A DNA stretch of 64,000 nt from Vulcanimicrobiota bacterium (lineage in GTDB: Bacteria > Vulcanimicrobiota > Xenobia > Xenobiales > JADMJV01), in contig JAFKGI010000009.1 in assembly GCA_017307785.1 (NCBI GenBank), forward strand, positions 62,001 through 126,000, written 5' to 3'. Position 1 is the stretch's first letter, and each line of letters starts with the position of its first letter. The notes under the pieces are model-generated. The model did not search any database. It was not told the DNA's origin and was given only the letters and a program-made list of their open reading frames with translations. Shown here in pieces: positions 52,724 to 60,236 of the stretch. The position numbers and the translations under genes are program-made.

Positions 52724-54103
52724 GTGCGCAAGCGCATCAAGCGGCTGGTCACCAGCAACCTTTTTGAGGGCGTGGTGGCTCTGGCCATCACTTTGAGCAT
52801 CGGTTTGCTGGTTCCGGAGATTTGTCTGCCTCATCAGCATCCGATTCAGCCCGCCGTGGACGATGCCCAGAATTTGTTGACCTTTTTCTTTGCAGGTGAG
52901 CTTAGCTTGCGCTTCCTGGCTGCTCGCCGCAAGGGTCGCTTCTGGCGGGAATACTGGCTGGACCTGTTGGCGCTGGTTCCTATGTTGCGCGTGGCCCGCT
53001 TCTTTCGCTTGTTGCGTTTGCTGAGACTCTACCGACTGGCGGGGGTGGCCTCGCGCAACGGGTTGCTCCAGCGCCTGTTGCTGGGCCGGGCCAGTGAATA
53101 CGCGCTGGTCGCCTTCTTCCTGCTCTTCTGCTTGACGGCCGGCACTCTGGGATTGACCCACTTTGAAGACCCCAATGCCGGAACGGACAAGCTGGCTCAG
53201 AACTTCTGGCTCAGTCTTTTTACGGTGGCTCAGGCGGAGTACGCCAGTCAACTCCCGGAGAGTACCGGTGGAAAGCTGGTGCTGCTGTGTCTGGAGCTCT
53301 CGGGGTTGACCTTGTTCGCTGTGCTGACGGCGACGGCTTCGGCCTTCCTGGTCGACAAACTGCGCGATGGGACGGTTTTGCAACAGATGCACCTTGAGGA
53401 TCTTGAGGACCACGTCATGATCTGCGGATGGAACTCCGGTCTGGAGTCGACCATCAAGCAGCTCCAGGAACACCCCAATTTTCGCGATCGCGAGTTCGTG
53501 GTCATCGCGGACCGCCCGGACCTTCCCGAATTGGCCGAGGTGCCGTACCGACATCGCGTGCGCCTGGTGCGAGAGGACTTCACCCGCATCGAGGTCCTGC
53601 AGAAGTGCAACGTTGGTTCTGCTTCAGTCGCCTTGATCGTCTCCGACATCGCTCAGGGGCGAACCCGCCAGGACGCGGATGCGCGCACGGTGATGGCGGC
53701 CCTGACCATTGAGAAACTCAACCCTGACGTGTATACCTGTGCAGAACTATCGAATGCTATGAATGAGAGTCACCTGCGTATGGGCAAGGTCAACGAGGTG
53801 GTGATCACCCAGGACCTATCGGGCCATCTGCTGGCCCGGGCGGCCGTCAGCCCTTCGAGCTGGAGGGCTCTGCACGAATTAGTGCAGCCCTCCACTTCGC
53901 GCCCTGGCTTCACCAGCTATCCGGTCGATCCGAGTCTGGTGGGCCGGGACTTCGCCCAGGTAGTGGGTGAATGGATCGCCGGCCAGGGCATTTTGCTGGT
54001 GGGGGTCTATCGGCCAACCGGCCAGACCTTGCTCAATCCTCGGCGCTACCTTTTGGAGGCGAACGACGAATTGGTGGGCATCCCAGCAGGGGGGGGAAAA
54101 TAA
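52724..54103 (+). CDS. Six-helix ion channel with RCK domain, lacking a GYG filter
   Basis: 459 residues, GTG directly after the previous stop. Helices S1-S6 are visible; S4 is Arg-rich (RVARFFRLLRLLRLYRLAG, 89-107), as in voltage-gated cation channels. The pore loop is FWLSLFTVAQAEYASQLPES (161-180): where K+ channels have TVGYGD, this has AQAEYAS, so K+ selectivity is unlikely. An RCK domain follows from about 226 (LEDHVMICGWNSGLESTIKQL, VVIADRP) with a second half ending at the C-terminus. The gene ends in a G8 tract. It is the last of the methyltransferase operon. Confidence 0.82.
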   Translation: MRKRIKRLVTSNLFEGVVALAITLSIGLLVPEICLPHQHPIQPAVDDAQNLLTFFFAGELSLRFLAARRKGRFWREYWLDLLALVPMLRVARFFRLLRLLRLYRLAGVASRNGLLQRLLLGRASEYALVAFFLLFCLTAGTLGLTHFEDPNAGTDKLAQNFWLSLFTVAQAEYASQLPESTGGKLVLLCLELSGLTLFAVLTATASAFLVDKLRDGTVLQQMHLEDLEDHVMICGWNSGLESTIKQLQEHPNFRDREFVVIADRPDLPELAEVPYRHRVRLVREDFTRIEVLQKCNVGSASVALIVSDIAQGRTRQDADARTVMAALTIEKLNPDVYTCAELSNAMNESHLRMGKVNEVVITQDLSGHLLARAAVSPSSWRALHELVQPSTSRPGFTSYPVDPSLVGRDFAQVVGEWIAGQGILLVGVYRPTGQTLLNPRRYLLEANDELVGIPAGGGK

Positions 54104-54183
54104 AAAGGACCGCGCGCGTTCGGGGGGGGTCATCCGCTTGAGGTCCTTGGGTAGACTAACAGCTTTCCGCCATTGGGTGGAGG
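54098..54183 (-). ncRNA. Candidate small RNA 1 with C8 loop
   Basis: On the minus strand, TAGTAT/TATATT at 54196-54188 is a possible -10 box. About 80 nt downstream AAGGACC...GGTCCTT (54142-54148 with 54105-54111) forms a hairpin followed by TTTTTATTTT. The loop has GATGACCCCCCCCGA. The 5' part contains ACCTCCACCC, complementary to Shine-Dalgarno-like sequence. No coding gene on this strand would use the terminator. The inference is moderate; the boundaries are estimates. Confidence 0.45.
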
Positions 54184-54288
54184 TATAAATATACTAGACC
54201 GATCGGAACCATGGCGAAATTTTTCGCAGCCAAACGTCTGCTCGTCCGACTTTAGTCCTAAGCATGCTACAGAGTGCCTCTTGAGGGC

Positions 54289-54331
54289 AAAAAAAAGAGC
54301 CTCGCGGTTGCGAAGCCCATAGGATGATGCG
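54289..54331 (-). terminator. Intrinsic terminator, leftward (possible short RNA)
   Basis: On the minus strand GGGCTTCGC-AACC-GCGAGGCTC is followed by eight T (54296-54289). A consensus TATAAT at 54343-54338 lies about 20 nt upstream, which would give a transcript of only about 43 nt. More likely it is a second terminator for transcripts coming from the right. Confidence 0.7.
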
Positions 54332-54422
54332 ACAAAAATTATAAGAGCCGCCAGCAGTCGGGGGGGGTCATCTGCTAGCGGCTCTGGAGTGATAATAGCA
54401 GCCGGCCGGGGGGGGCAGTAGG
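54331..54422 (-). ncRNA. Candidate small RNA 2 with C8 loop
   Basis: On the minus strand, TAATAT at 54432-54427 is a candidate -10 box. The transcript would contain a first C8 tract (54415-54408), then a long hairpin: AGAGCCGC (54385-54378) with GCGGCTCT (54351-54344), inner AGCAG/CTGCT, one mismatch, and a 14-nt loop with GATGACCCCCCCCGA. TTATAATTTTTG follows as an AT-rich tail. The 15-nt loop string is identical to that of candidate 1. No gene is on this strand here. Confidence 0.45.
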
Positions 54423-54516
54423 TAGGATATTACTATTTCCTGTTACGACTAATGACTAATTCTTGTTATTGGATTCCGGTAGGGGAACCCGGGCGATCTC
54501 AGAACAAACTAGGCCC

Positions 54517-55365
54517 ATGCAAGCTTTAGACCTCGATGAAAGCTATCGTTACTGCGAAAAGAACACCAAGGAGCGGGCCAAGAACTTCTACTACGGCATT
54601 CGTTTGCTGCCGCCCGAGCAGCGCCGCTCCATGTGCGCGATGTATGCTTTCTTCCGTTACTGTGATGACGTTTCGGATGGAGACATCAAGGGCTCCAAGG
54701 CGGACCTGCTCAAGCAATGGCGTCAGGCCATAGACGGCGGAGAAGCAGGCTCGAGTAAGATTCTACCGGCTTTTTACGACGCCAAGCGCAAGCACGCCAT
54801 TCCTTCGGAATACTTCCACGCCATGATCGATGGAGTGGAAGCGGATCTGTCCAAGAATCGCTACCAGACCTTTGAAGAACTTTATCGCTACTGCTATTGC
54901 GTGGCCTCGACCGTCGGTCTGGTGTGCGTTCACGTTTACGGCTTCGACCATTCCCCCGAGGCGCTGCAGATGGCTGAGTGGCGAGGTATCGCTTTTCAGT
55001 TGACCAACATCCTGCGCGATGTGGCGGAAGATTTGTCTCTGGGGCGCATCTATCTGCCTCAGGACGAGCTGGCCCAAGCCGGTATCAGTGAGGCAGACCT
55101 GCTTTCGGGACGGGACACTCCGGCCATGCGCCAGTTCTTGAAGGAGCAGGTCACGCGGGCTCAGGACTACTATGCGCGGGCCTCCAAGTTGGACGAACGC
55201 GTAGACGCCCCGTGCCGGAGCTCGCTGGCGGCCATGACCAGTATTTATCAGGCTCTGCTCAACAAGGTGGGGCAGATGGGCTGCACCGTCCTCAAGAAAC
55301 GGGCCAAGCTCAGCACGGTGGAGAAGCTGCGCCTGGCCGGTAAGACCTTGCTCGGAAAGAGCTAG
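54517..55365 (+). CDS. Squalene/phytoene synthase family protein
   Basis: 282 residues from ATG 54517. First aspartate-rich motif is in YAFFRYCDDVSDG near residue 50 and the second in QLTNILRDVAEDLSLGRIYLP near 166, both for diphosphate/Mg2+ binding in head-to-head prenyl synthases. It joins two GGPP or FPP units to make phytoene or presqualene/squalene. HpnD, CrtB and SQS types cannot be separated here; no desaturase or hopanoid genes adjoin. UppP, the undecaprenyl pyrophosphate phosphatase, converges with a 4-bp overlap, another isoprenoid-linked enzyme. Confidence 0.92.
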   Translation: MQALDLDESYRYCEKNTKERAKNFYYGIRLLPPEQRRSMCAMYAFFRYCDDVSDGDIKGSKADLLKQWRQAIDGGEAGSSKILPAFYDAKRKHAIPSEYFHAMIDGVEADLSKNRYQTFEELYRYCYCVASTVGLVCVHVYGFDHSPEALQMAEWRGIAFQLTNILRDVAEDLSLGRIYLPQDELAQAGISEADLLSGRDTPAMRQFLKEQVTRAQDYYARASKLDERVDAPCRSSLAAMTSIYQALLNKVGQMGCTVLKKRAKLSTVEKLRLAGKTLLGKS

Positions 55366-56168
55366 AGTCGTCCGCTGTAGATCAGTCCAAGCACGATCAG
55401 GCCCATGATCACTCGGTAAATTCCAAAAACCCGAAATCCGTGACTGTTTAGAAATCCTATGAAGGTCTTGATGGCTAACATTGCGGTAATGAAAGCTACT
55501 ACATTGCCGACCAGGAGGAGTGTCAGGTGGTCCGGGCTGATGATCAGGCTGACATCGTTCTTGGCAGCTTTGAGCAGTTTGTAGCCGGTCGCGGCACACA
55601 TCGTGGGCACAGCCAGGAAAAACGAGAACTCCGCGGCCGCCTTGCGAGTGAGCTTTTGCTGCATTCCCCCAACGATGGTGCAGGCGCTTCGGCTCATTCC
55701 TGGGACCATCGCCAAGACTTGCCAGAAACCGATTGTTAACGCTTGCTTGGGGGTTACTTTCTCAGCTTCGTTCTGGTTCGGATTGCGAAACAGGTTGTCC
55801 ACAAAGAGTAGGGCGACGCCGCCTATCAGCATGGTCCAGGCCACCGTCAGGTTGCTTTCAAGAAGAGCGTCGATCTTCTTGTTCAGGAGGAAGCCCAAGA
55901 CTAGAGCTGGCGACACGGCTATCAACAGCTTCTTATAGAAGTCCATGCCCTGACGCAAGAACTTCTTGCGATAACCGACCACTACCGCCATGATGGCGCC
56001 TAGCTGGATACACACCTCAAACAGCTTGGTGAACTCGATGTCCTTGGGGTCCACTTGTAAGAAAGAACTGGTCAGGATCATGTGGCCGGTCGAGGAAATC
56101 GGCAAAAATTCGGTGAGGCCTTCCACGATGCCGATAGTAATAGCTTGAAAAATCGTCACGCTAGGCAT
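55362..56168 (-). CDS. uppP: Undecaprenyl-diphosphate phosphatase
   Basis: 268 residues from ATG 56168, the family start MPSVTIFQAITIGIVEGLTEFLPISSTGHMIL with the (E/Q)x3LP-SSTGH motif. The second signature is in PGMSRSACTIVGGMQQ near residue 158. Eight membrane helices can be traced. It recycles the lipid carrier for peptidoglycan and gives bacitracin tolerance. The gene converges on the prenyl synthase gene. Confidence 0.96.
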   Translation of the reverse strand: MPSVTIFQAITIGIVEGLTEFLPISSTGHMILTSSFLQVDPKDIEFTKLFEVCIQLGAIMAVVVGYRKKFLRQGMDFYKKLLIAVSPALVLGFLLNKKIDALLESNLTVAWTMLIGGVALLFVDNLFRNPNQNEAEKVTPKQALTIGFWQVLAMVPGMSRSACTIVGGMQQKLTRKAAAEFSFFLAVPTMCAATGYKLLKAAKNDVSLIISPDHLTLLLVGNVVAFITAMLAIKTFIGFLNSHGFRVFGIYRVIMGLIVLGLIYSGRL

Positions 56169-56238
56169 TCTATCCGTGAATGGACCTACGAAAACTTTTG
56201 CGCACAAAGTCGCATAGACGTCCTGCGGACCCGAGTTT

Positions 56239-56269
56239 TACAATTAGACAGAATGAGTCCAACTGTCTA
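56239..56269 (+). promoter_or_regulatory. TetR promoter with 7-11-7 operator
   Basis: TACAAT at 56239-56244 is a likely -10 box, with TAGACG 18 bp upstream. Just behind it TAGACAG (56245-56251) and CTGTCTA (56263-56269) form a perfect inverted repeat with an 11-bp spacer, ending one base before the TetR ATG. The placement between -10 and start is typical for autorepression. Confidence 0.65.
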
Positions 56270-56270
56270 G

Positions 56271-56858
56271 ATGCTGCAAACCGACACTCGCCAACAACTG
56301 ATCGAGGCCACCGGCCGCATGATTTTGCGCCTGGGCTATCAGAAGACTTCGGTGGCCGATATCGCCGGCGAAGCCGGCCTGAGCCGAGCCACGGCTTATC
56401 TGTATTTTTCGACCAAAGAAGCCATGCTGAGCGCCTGGCTGGGGCATCGTTTTCAGCAGTTCTGTCGAGAGCTGCGCGAAACCGCGCGTGCTTGGAGCGA
56501 TCCCTGGCAGGCCCTGGAGGAAGCGCTCAAAGCTCGCATCCTGCTGCGCCTGGAGCGGGCCAGCCGATTCCATCAGAATACTCTTCACGAGATCCTGGCT
56601 GTCCGGGAAGCCGTGCTGTCGGCGCGGCCGGAGCAACAGGCCGAGGAGGCCCGTCTGCTGGAGGAGCTGATCTTGCGAGCTCGTCCCGGCCATCCAGGGG
56701 CCGCCCAAACCGCCCACGTGCTGGTTCTGGCGACCGATTGCCTGCGCCCCTCGAATCTGAGCGCCGAGCAACTCAAAGATCTTCCCGCGCTGGACCGTCA
56801 GGCGAAGCAGCTTTGCGCCTTTCTAGTTGAATCGCTGCGGTTGGGCGCGAGCGCGTGA
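56271..56858 (+). CDS. TetR family regulator of the adjacent efflux pump
   Basis: 195 residues. HTH region RQQLIEATGRMILRLGYQKTSVADIAGEAGLSRATAYLYFSTKEAMLSAWL is canonical. The C-terminal ligand domain is helical without a known motif. It overlaps the MFS pump gene by 4 bp (GTGA), so both come from one mRNA controlled by the inverted repeat just upstream. Predicted to repress the pump until a drug or metabolite binds. Confidence 0.93.
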   Translation: MLQTDTRQQLIEATGRMILRLGYQKTSVADIAGEAGLSRATAYLYFSTKEAMLSAWLGHRFQQFCRELRETARAWSDPWQALEEALKARILLRLERASRFHQNTLHEILAVREAVLSARPEQQAEEARLLEELILRARPGHPGAAQTAHVLVLATDCLRPSNLSAEQLKDLPALDRQAKQLCAFLVESLRLGASA

Positions 56859-58435
56859 GCGAAGAACAAGAACCGCTCAACCCCTACCGCTGGCTGATTC
56901 TCTTTGGCCTGGTCACGGCGGCCATCCTGGAAGTGCTCGATACCACCATCGTGAACGTGGCTCTGGCCACCATTGGCGGCAACTTTGGAGCGACCACCGA
57001 GGAAATTGCCTGGGTTTCCACCGGCTATATCCTCTCCAACGTGATCGTGCTGCCTCTGACGGCCTGGCTGTCCTCGCTCTTCGGCCGTCGCCGCTACCTG
57101 ACAGGGTCGATCTTTCTCTTCATCGTCGCCTCGTTCTTGTGTGGCACTTCGACCTCGCTCTGGGAACTGGTTGCTTTCCGCATCCTCCAAGGGGCCGGCG
57201 GCGCGGCCCTGCTTTCCACCGCTCAGGCCACCATTCGCGAAATCTTTCCGGCCGAGCAGCAGGGCACCGTCCAGTCGCTCTACGTGCTGGGTGTGATTGT
57301 GGCGCCCACGCTGGGCCCCTATCTGGGCGGTTATCTCACCGACAACTATTCCTGGCCCTGGATTTTCTTCGTCAATGTGCCTATCGGTCTCATCTCCGCC
57401 GCCATTGTGGGCACGCTTTTGACCGATTCCAAGCACCGGGTGGCCACCGTCAAGGTGGATTTCCTGGGCATCTTTCTGTTGGCGGCCGGTTTGGGCAGCC
57501 TGCAATACGTATTGGAAGAGGGCAACATCAAGGACTGGTTCGACGATCAGACCATCTGCATTCTCTCGGTGGTGGCCGTCGTTTGCCTCACCAGCCTGAT
57601 CTTTTGGGAGCTCTCGTCCTACAACAAGCACCCGGTCATCAATCTGCGGGTGCTCAAGAACCGCGAGCTGTCGGCGGCGCTAATCCTGTTTCTGGTGCTG
57701 GGATTCGGCCTCTATGGCGGCATTTTCATCTTCCCGTTGTTTGTGCAGAACATCCTGGGCTTTACTCCCACCGTCACCGGCGAGGTGCTCATGCCGGGCG
57801 GCATCGCCACCGGGGTCACCGCCATGCTCTCCGGGCAGATTTTGAATCGTAAGAACAACCGCATCAAGCCCTGGGTCATCATCCTCACCGGCATGTGTCT
57901 CTTTGTGTTCTCGATGTGGGATCTGGCCCATATGACCGACCAGTCGGGCGAGCCCGACACACGGATTGCGTTGATTCTGCGCGGGGCCGGACTGGGGATG
58001 CTGTTCGTGCCCATCAATCTGGCCGCTTTCTCCAGCCTCAAGGGCGTGGAAATCTCCCAGGGCGCCAGCCTGCTCAACCTCATGCGGCAGCTCGGCGGTT
58101 CGCTCGGCATCGCGCTTCTGGGCTTTTTCCTGACTCGGCGCACGGCCATGCATTATTCTATGCTGGCCTCCCACGCCTATACCGGCAATCCGGCCTTCGA
58201 AGCCCGCTTTAACGCCGCACGTCAGGCTCTGGAAGCCAGCGGGGCCTCGGCCGTCGAGGCTCAACAGGGTGCCTATCAGATGATGAGCGGCCTGATCAAG
58301 GCTCAGGCGGCCACCCTCAGCTACAACGATGCTTTTCTGATGCTGGGTCTGGCGATGGCGCTGGTATCACCCATGCTGGTGTTGCTGCGCAACGGCCCTA
58401 AAGCGGGGGGCGGGCCGCCGGTCGACGCTCACTAA
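56855..58435 (+). CDS. DHA2-type MFS multidrug efflux transporter (EmrB/QacA family)
   Basis: 526 residues, GTG start overlapping TetR. About 14 membrane helices. Motif D1 LEVLDTTIVNVALATIGGNFG near residue 27, motif A LSSLFGRRRYLTGS near 75, and motif C VLGVIVAPTLGPYLGGYL near 147 are characteristic. Proton-driven export of lipophilic drugs or metabolites is inferred. No EmrA-type adaptor or outer-membrane channel gene follows. Its 3' end overlaps the convergent cyclase gene by 4 bp. Confidence 0.94.
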   Translation: MSEEQEPLNPYRWLILFGLVTAAILEVLDTTIVNVALATIGGNFGATTEEIAWVSTGYILSNVIVLPLTAWLSSLFGRRRYLTGSIFLFIVASFLCGTSTSLWELVAFRILQGAGGAALLSTAQATIREIFPAEQQGTVQSLYVLGVIVAPTLGPYLGGYLTDNYSWPWIFFVNVPIGLISAAIVGTLLTDSKHRVATVKVDFLGIFLLAAGLGSLQYVLEEGNIKDWFDDQTICILSVVAVVCLTSLIFWELSSYNKHPVINLRVLKNRELSAALILFLVLGFGLYGGIFIFPLFVQNILGFTPTVTGEVLMPGGIATGVTAMLSGQILNRKNNRIKPWVIILTGMCLFVFSMWDLAHMTDQSGEPDTRIALILRGAGLGMLFVPINLAAFSSLKGVEISQGASLLNLMRQLGGSLGIALLGFFLTRRTAMHYSMLASHAYTGNPAFEARFNAARQALEASGASAVEAQQGAYQMMSGLIKAQAATLSYNDAFLMLGLAMALVSPMLVLLRNGPKAGGGPPVDAH

Positions 58436-59316
58436 CGGGTGCGGTAGCCTTTGGCTTCGTCCCAACGCAGCGGCCGGGATTGGCGGGGTAGGGGCGAGTC
58501 GGCCTTGGGGTCGACCCGCACGCCGTATTTCCAGTCGGATGGGCAGACGGCCACGAAGCGGGCATAGCCTCCCAGTCCTCCGCGGAACTTGGGGAATCCG
58601 GTGAGCAGCAGCGCTCCCTTGGGCGGAATCTGGTCCAGGTGAGCCACTCCCTCGGCCTGGGTGTAGCCGTTGCGCAGCAGCCAGGCTTCCCCGGCCAGAT
58701 CGGGCGAGCAATCGGTGTCCAGCGGCTCATGACCGTGGAAGAGAATGTGGCGCCCTTCGTGGAGCAACTTGAGGGCGGGCAAGGAGACTCCCGGAAACTT
58801 GGGCTCGGCCGCCAGCCCGGGTTCGCCCCAGCGTTTCGACCAGTCCGAGCGGACCATCACTACACAGCCTTCGGGAATGGGACCGTAGCGCTTCTCCCAG
58901 GCCAGTACATCCGCGACCGTGAGGGAATAGGCAGGGTCCTTGCGCACTTGCTCCACGATGGAAATGCACACCAGCGGGCGCAGGGCATAGCTGGCCGGAA
59001 TCTCGTCGATGGCGGGATAGTTGGGATTCCAATGGGCCGGCGGGTCCAGCTGACTGCCGAGCTGGTCGGTGCTCAATTGATAGCGAGTGGCCTCGAAGCC
59101 GTCTTTTTCGTACTGATACGGCTGTCCGTTTGCGGGATCCAGGGCGGGGCCAAACTGCTGCGGCCCGAAACCCCTCCAGACGGTCGATTGCGGCTCTAGC
59201 GTATGGCTCAGGTCTACGTAGCGCGCCTTCTGAAACAACTGTCCGTAGGCTTTCCAGAGGTCTTGAGCCCCCACCGGAGTCACCAGCAAGCCAAGCAAAC
59301 ATAGTCTTTTGAGCAT
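58432..59316 (-). CDS. Exported cyclase family protein (kynurenine formamidase-like)
   Basis: 294 residues with signal peptide MLKRLCLLGLLVTPVGA. VDLSHTLEPQSTVW near residue 34, DQLGSQLDPPAHWN near 84 (the metal-binding HxGTHxDxPxH motif with first His and GTH changed to Q-L-G-S-Q), and LFHGHEPLDTD near 195 identify the PF04199 cyclase family. Two metal ligands appear altered, so activity as a formamidase/cyclase is uncertain. It is exported, unlike most members. It lies next to the ADP-ribosylglycohydrolase gene (same strand, 0 bp gap). Confidence 0.83.
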   Translation of the reverse strand: MLKRLCLLGLLVTPVGAQDLWKAYGQLFQKARYVDLSHTLEPQSTVWRGFGPQQFGPALDPANGQPYQYEKDGFEATRYQLSTDQLGSQLDPPAHWNPNYPAIDEIPASYALRPLVCISIVEQVRKDPAYSLTVADVLAWEKRYGPIPEGCVVMVRSDWSKRWGEPGLAAEPKFPGVSLPALKLLHEGRHILFHGHEPLDTDCSPDLAGEAWLLRNGYTQAEGVAHLDQIPPKGALLLTGFPKFRGGLGGYARFVAVCPSDWKYGVRVDPKADSPLPRQSRPLRWDEAKGYRTR

Positions 59317-60162
59317 TTACCCTCCCAAAAAGCGCTCCCGTAAACGCCGGTCGAGCTGCTTCACGTAATCCGAACCGAAGGCTCCATTTTCCAAAGTGTC
59401 CAGCAGAACCTGGGGCAAATCTTGCTCCACGTCCGCACAGCAGGCCGCCAGGCCCAGGGCCAGCGCCGCCACCGTGTCCACGTCTCCGGTCCAGGCGATA
59501 CATTCGTGGAGCATGGCACGCATCGACTGGTGGCGAGCGAAACTCGTCAGGGCGGCTCGCACGCTGTCCATGCCGGCCGAGCCCACGGAGCCCCGCCAGT
59601 TGCACCAGGGGCCGCCTATCCGTTTTTCTAGATATTGCTCCAACTCTGCTTTGGGCCCGAGGCGACGCAGCAAGTAGTGGGCGCTGAGGGCGGCCGCCTG
59701 GGCGGAACGAATGCCGTCCGGTGTATCGTGGGTCAGGCGTGCCTGCTCGGCCGCGACTTCCAGCACCGCCTCCGGGGTCTCCAGAAAGCCGACCGGCAGC
59801 GTGCGCATGGCGGCTCCACTCTTATCACTGTGCGGCTTGATGCGGGCCAGAAAGTCGGACCCGTCGCGGACGGTCAATAGAAAATCGTAAAAGCGTTGGG
59901 CGTAGCCTTCGCGACGGTCACGATGGAAGGCGGAGACGAAATGCTCGGCCCACTCCAACGCGCTCGGATGGGGATTTTTGAGCAGGGCCTCGGCCACGGC
60001 CAGGCTCATCTGGGTGTCGTCGGTGTACATGCCCGGCTTGATGCCCAGGTGTTTGGGGTGCTGGTAGTAGCGCTTGAGATCGTTGTGACGAGCGATGAAG
60101 TCGCCGCGGGCATACTCAAAGCCGGCCCCATACGCGTCTCCTATGGCCAGGGAAAGTAGCAT
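59317..60162 (-). CDS. ADP-ribosylglycohydrolase family protein
   Basis: 281 residues from ATG 60162 (GTG 60189 would add nine). MLLSLAIGDAYGAGFEYARGD and MYTDDTQMSLAVAEALL hold the metal-binding T-D-D; AWTGDVDTVAALALGLAACC near the C-terminus supplies the second D-x-D set. It removes ADP-ribose from proteins or ADP-ribose metabolites. Expected to act in the cytoplasm. A palindrome at 60175-60189 overlaps its promoter region. The stop abuts the cyclase start. Confidence 0.9.
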   Translation of the reverse strand: MLLSLAIGDAYGAGFEYARGDFIARHNDLKRYYQHPKHLGIKPGMYTDDTQMSLAVAEALLKNPHPSALEWAEHFVSAFHRDRREGYAQRFYDFLLTVRDGSDFLARIKPHSDKSGAAMRTLPVGFLETPEAVLEVAAEQARLTHDTPDGIRSAQAAALSAHYLLRRLGPKAELEQYLEKRIGGPWCNWRGSVGSAGMDSVRAALTSFARHQSMRAMLHECIAWTGDVDTVAALALGLAACCADVEQDLPQVLLDTLENGAFGSDYVKQLDRRLRERFLGG

Positions 60163-60174
60163 TGTATCGTCTTC

Positions 60175-60189
60175 GTGTATTTTATACAC
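60175..60189. promoter_or_regulatory. Palindrome with TATAAAATA core
   Basis: GTGTAT-TTT-ATACAC, a perfect 6-3-6 inverted repeat, in the 74-bp divergent gap between the ADP-ribosylglycohydrolase and endonuclease I genes. Read on the minus strand it includes TATAAA, a -10-like element about 20 bp upstream of the ATG 60162. It resembles the palindrome at 15252-15266 (same TATAAAATA core). Confidence 0.4.
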
Positions 60190-60224
60190 TAATCCTGTTT
60201 CAACTCGTTTTCAGGGAGCCCCAC

Positions 60225-60236
60225 TAAACTAAGGCC
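60225..60236 (+). promoter_or_regulatory. Leaderless-type promoter -10 element
   Basis: TAAACT at 60225-60230, six bases, then ATG 60237, with no ribosome-binding site before the ATG. Confidence 0.45.

Larger units (their letters stand above)
54104..54516. other. 413-bp gene-free region
   Basis: No open frame with a ribosome site and no similarity to a coding family were seen. It carries three leftward terminator-like hairpins, two candidate small RNAs and three G8 tracts (54122-54129, 54360-54367, 54408-54415) with a fourth at 54089-54096 just before it. TATAAAT and TATACT at 54184-54195 could be plus-strand -10 boxes. The right end must hold the promoter of the next gene: CAAACT at 54505-54510 is six bases before its ATG. 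Confidence 0.7.

Noticed and set aside
54105..54148. Terminator for the channel gene on the plus strand
   Set aside because: No T run follows on the plus strand; the T-rich tail is on the minus side.
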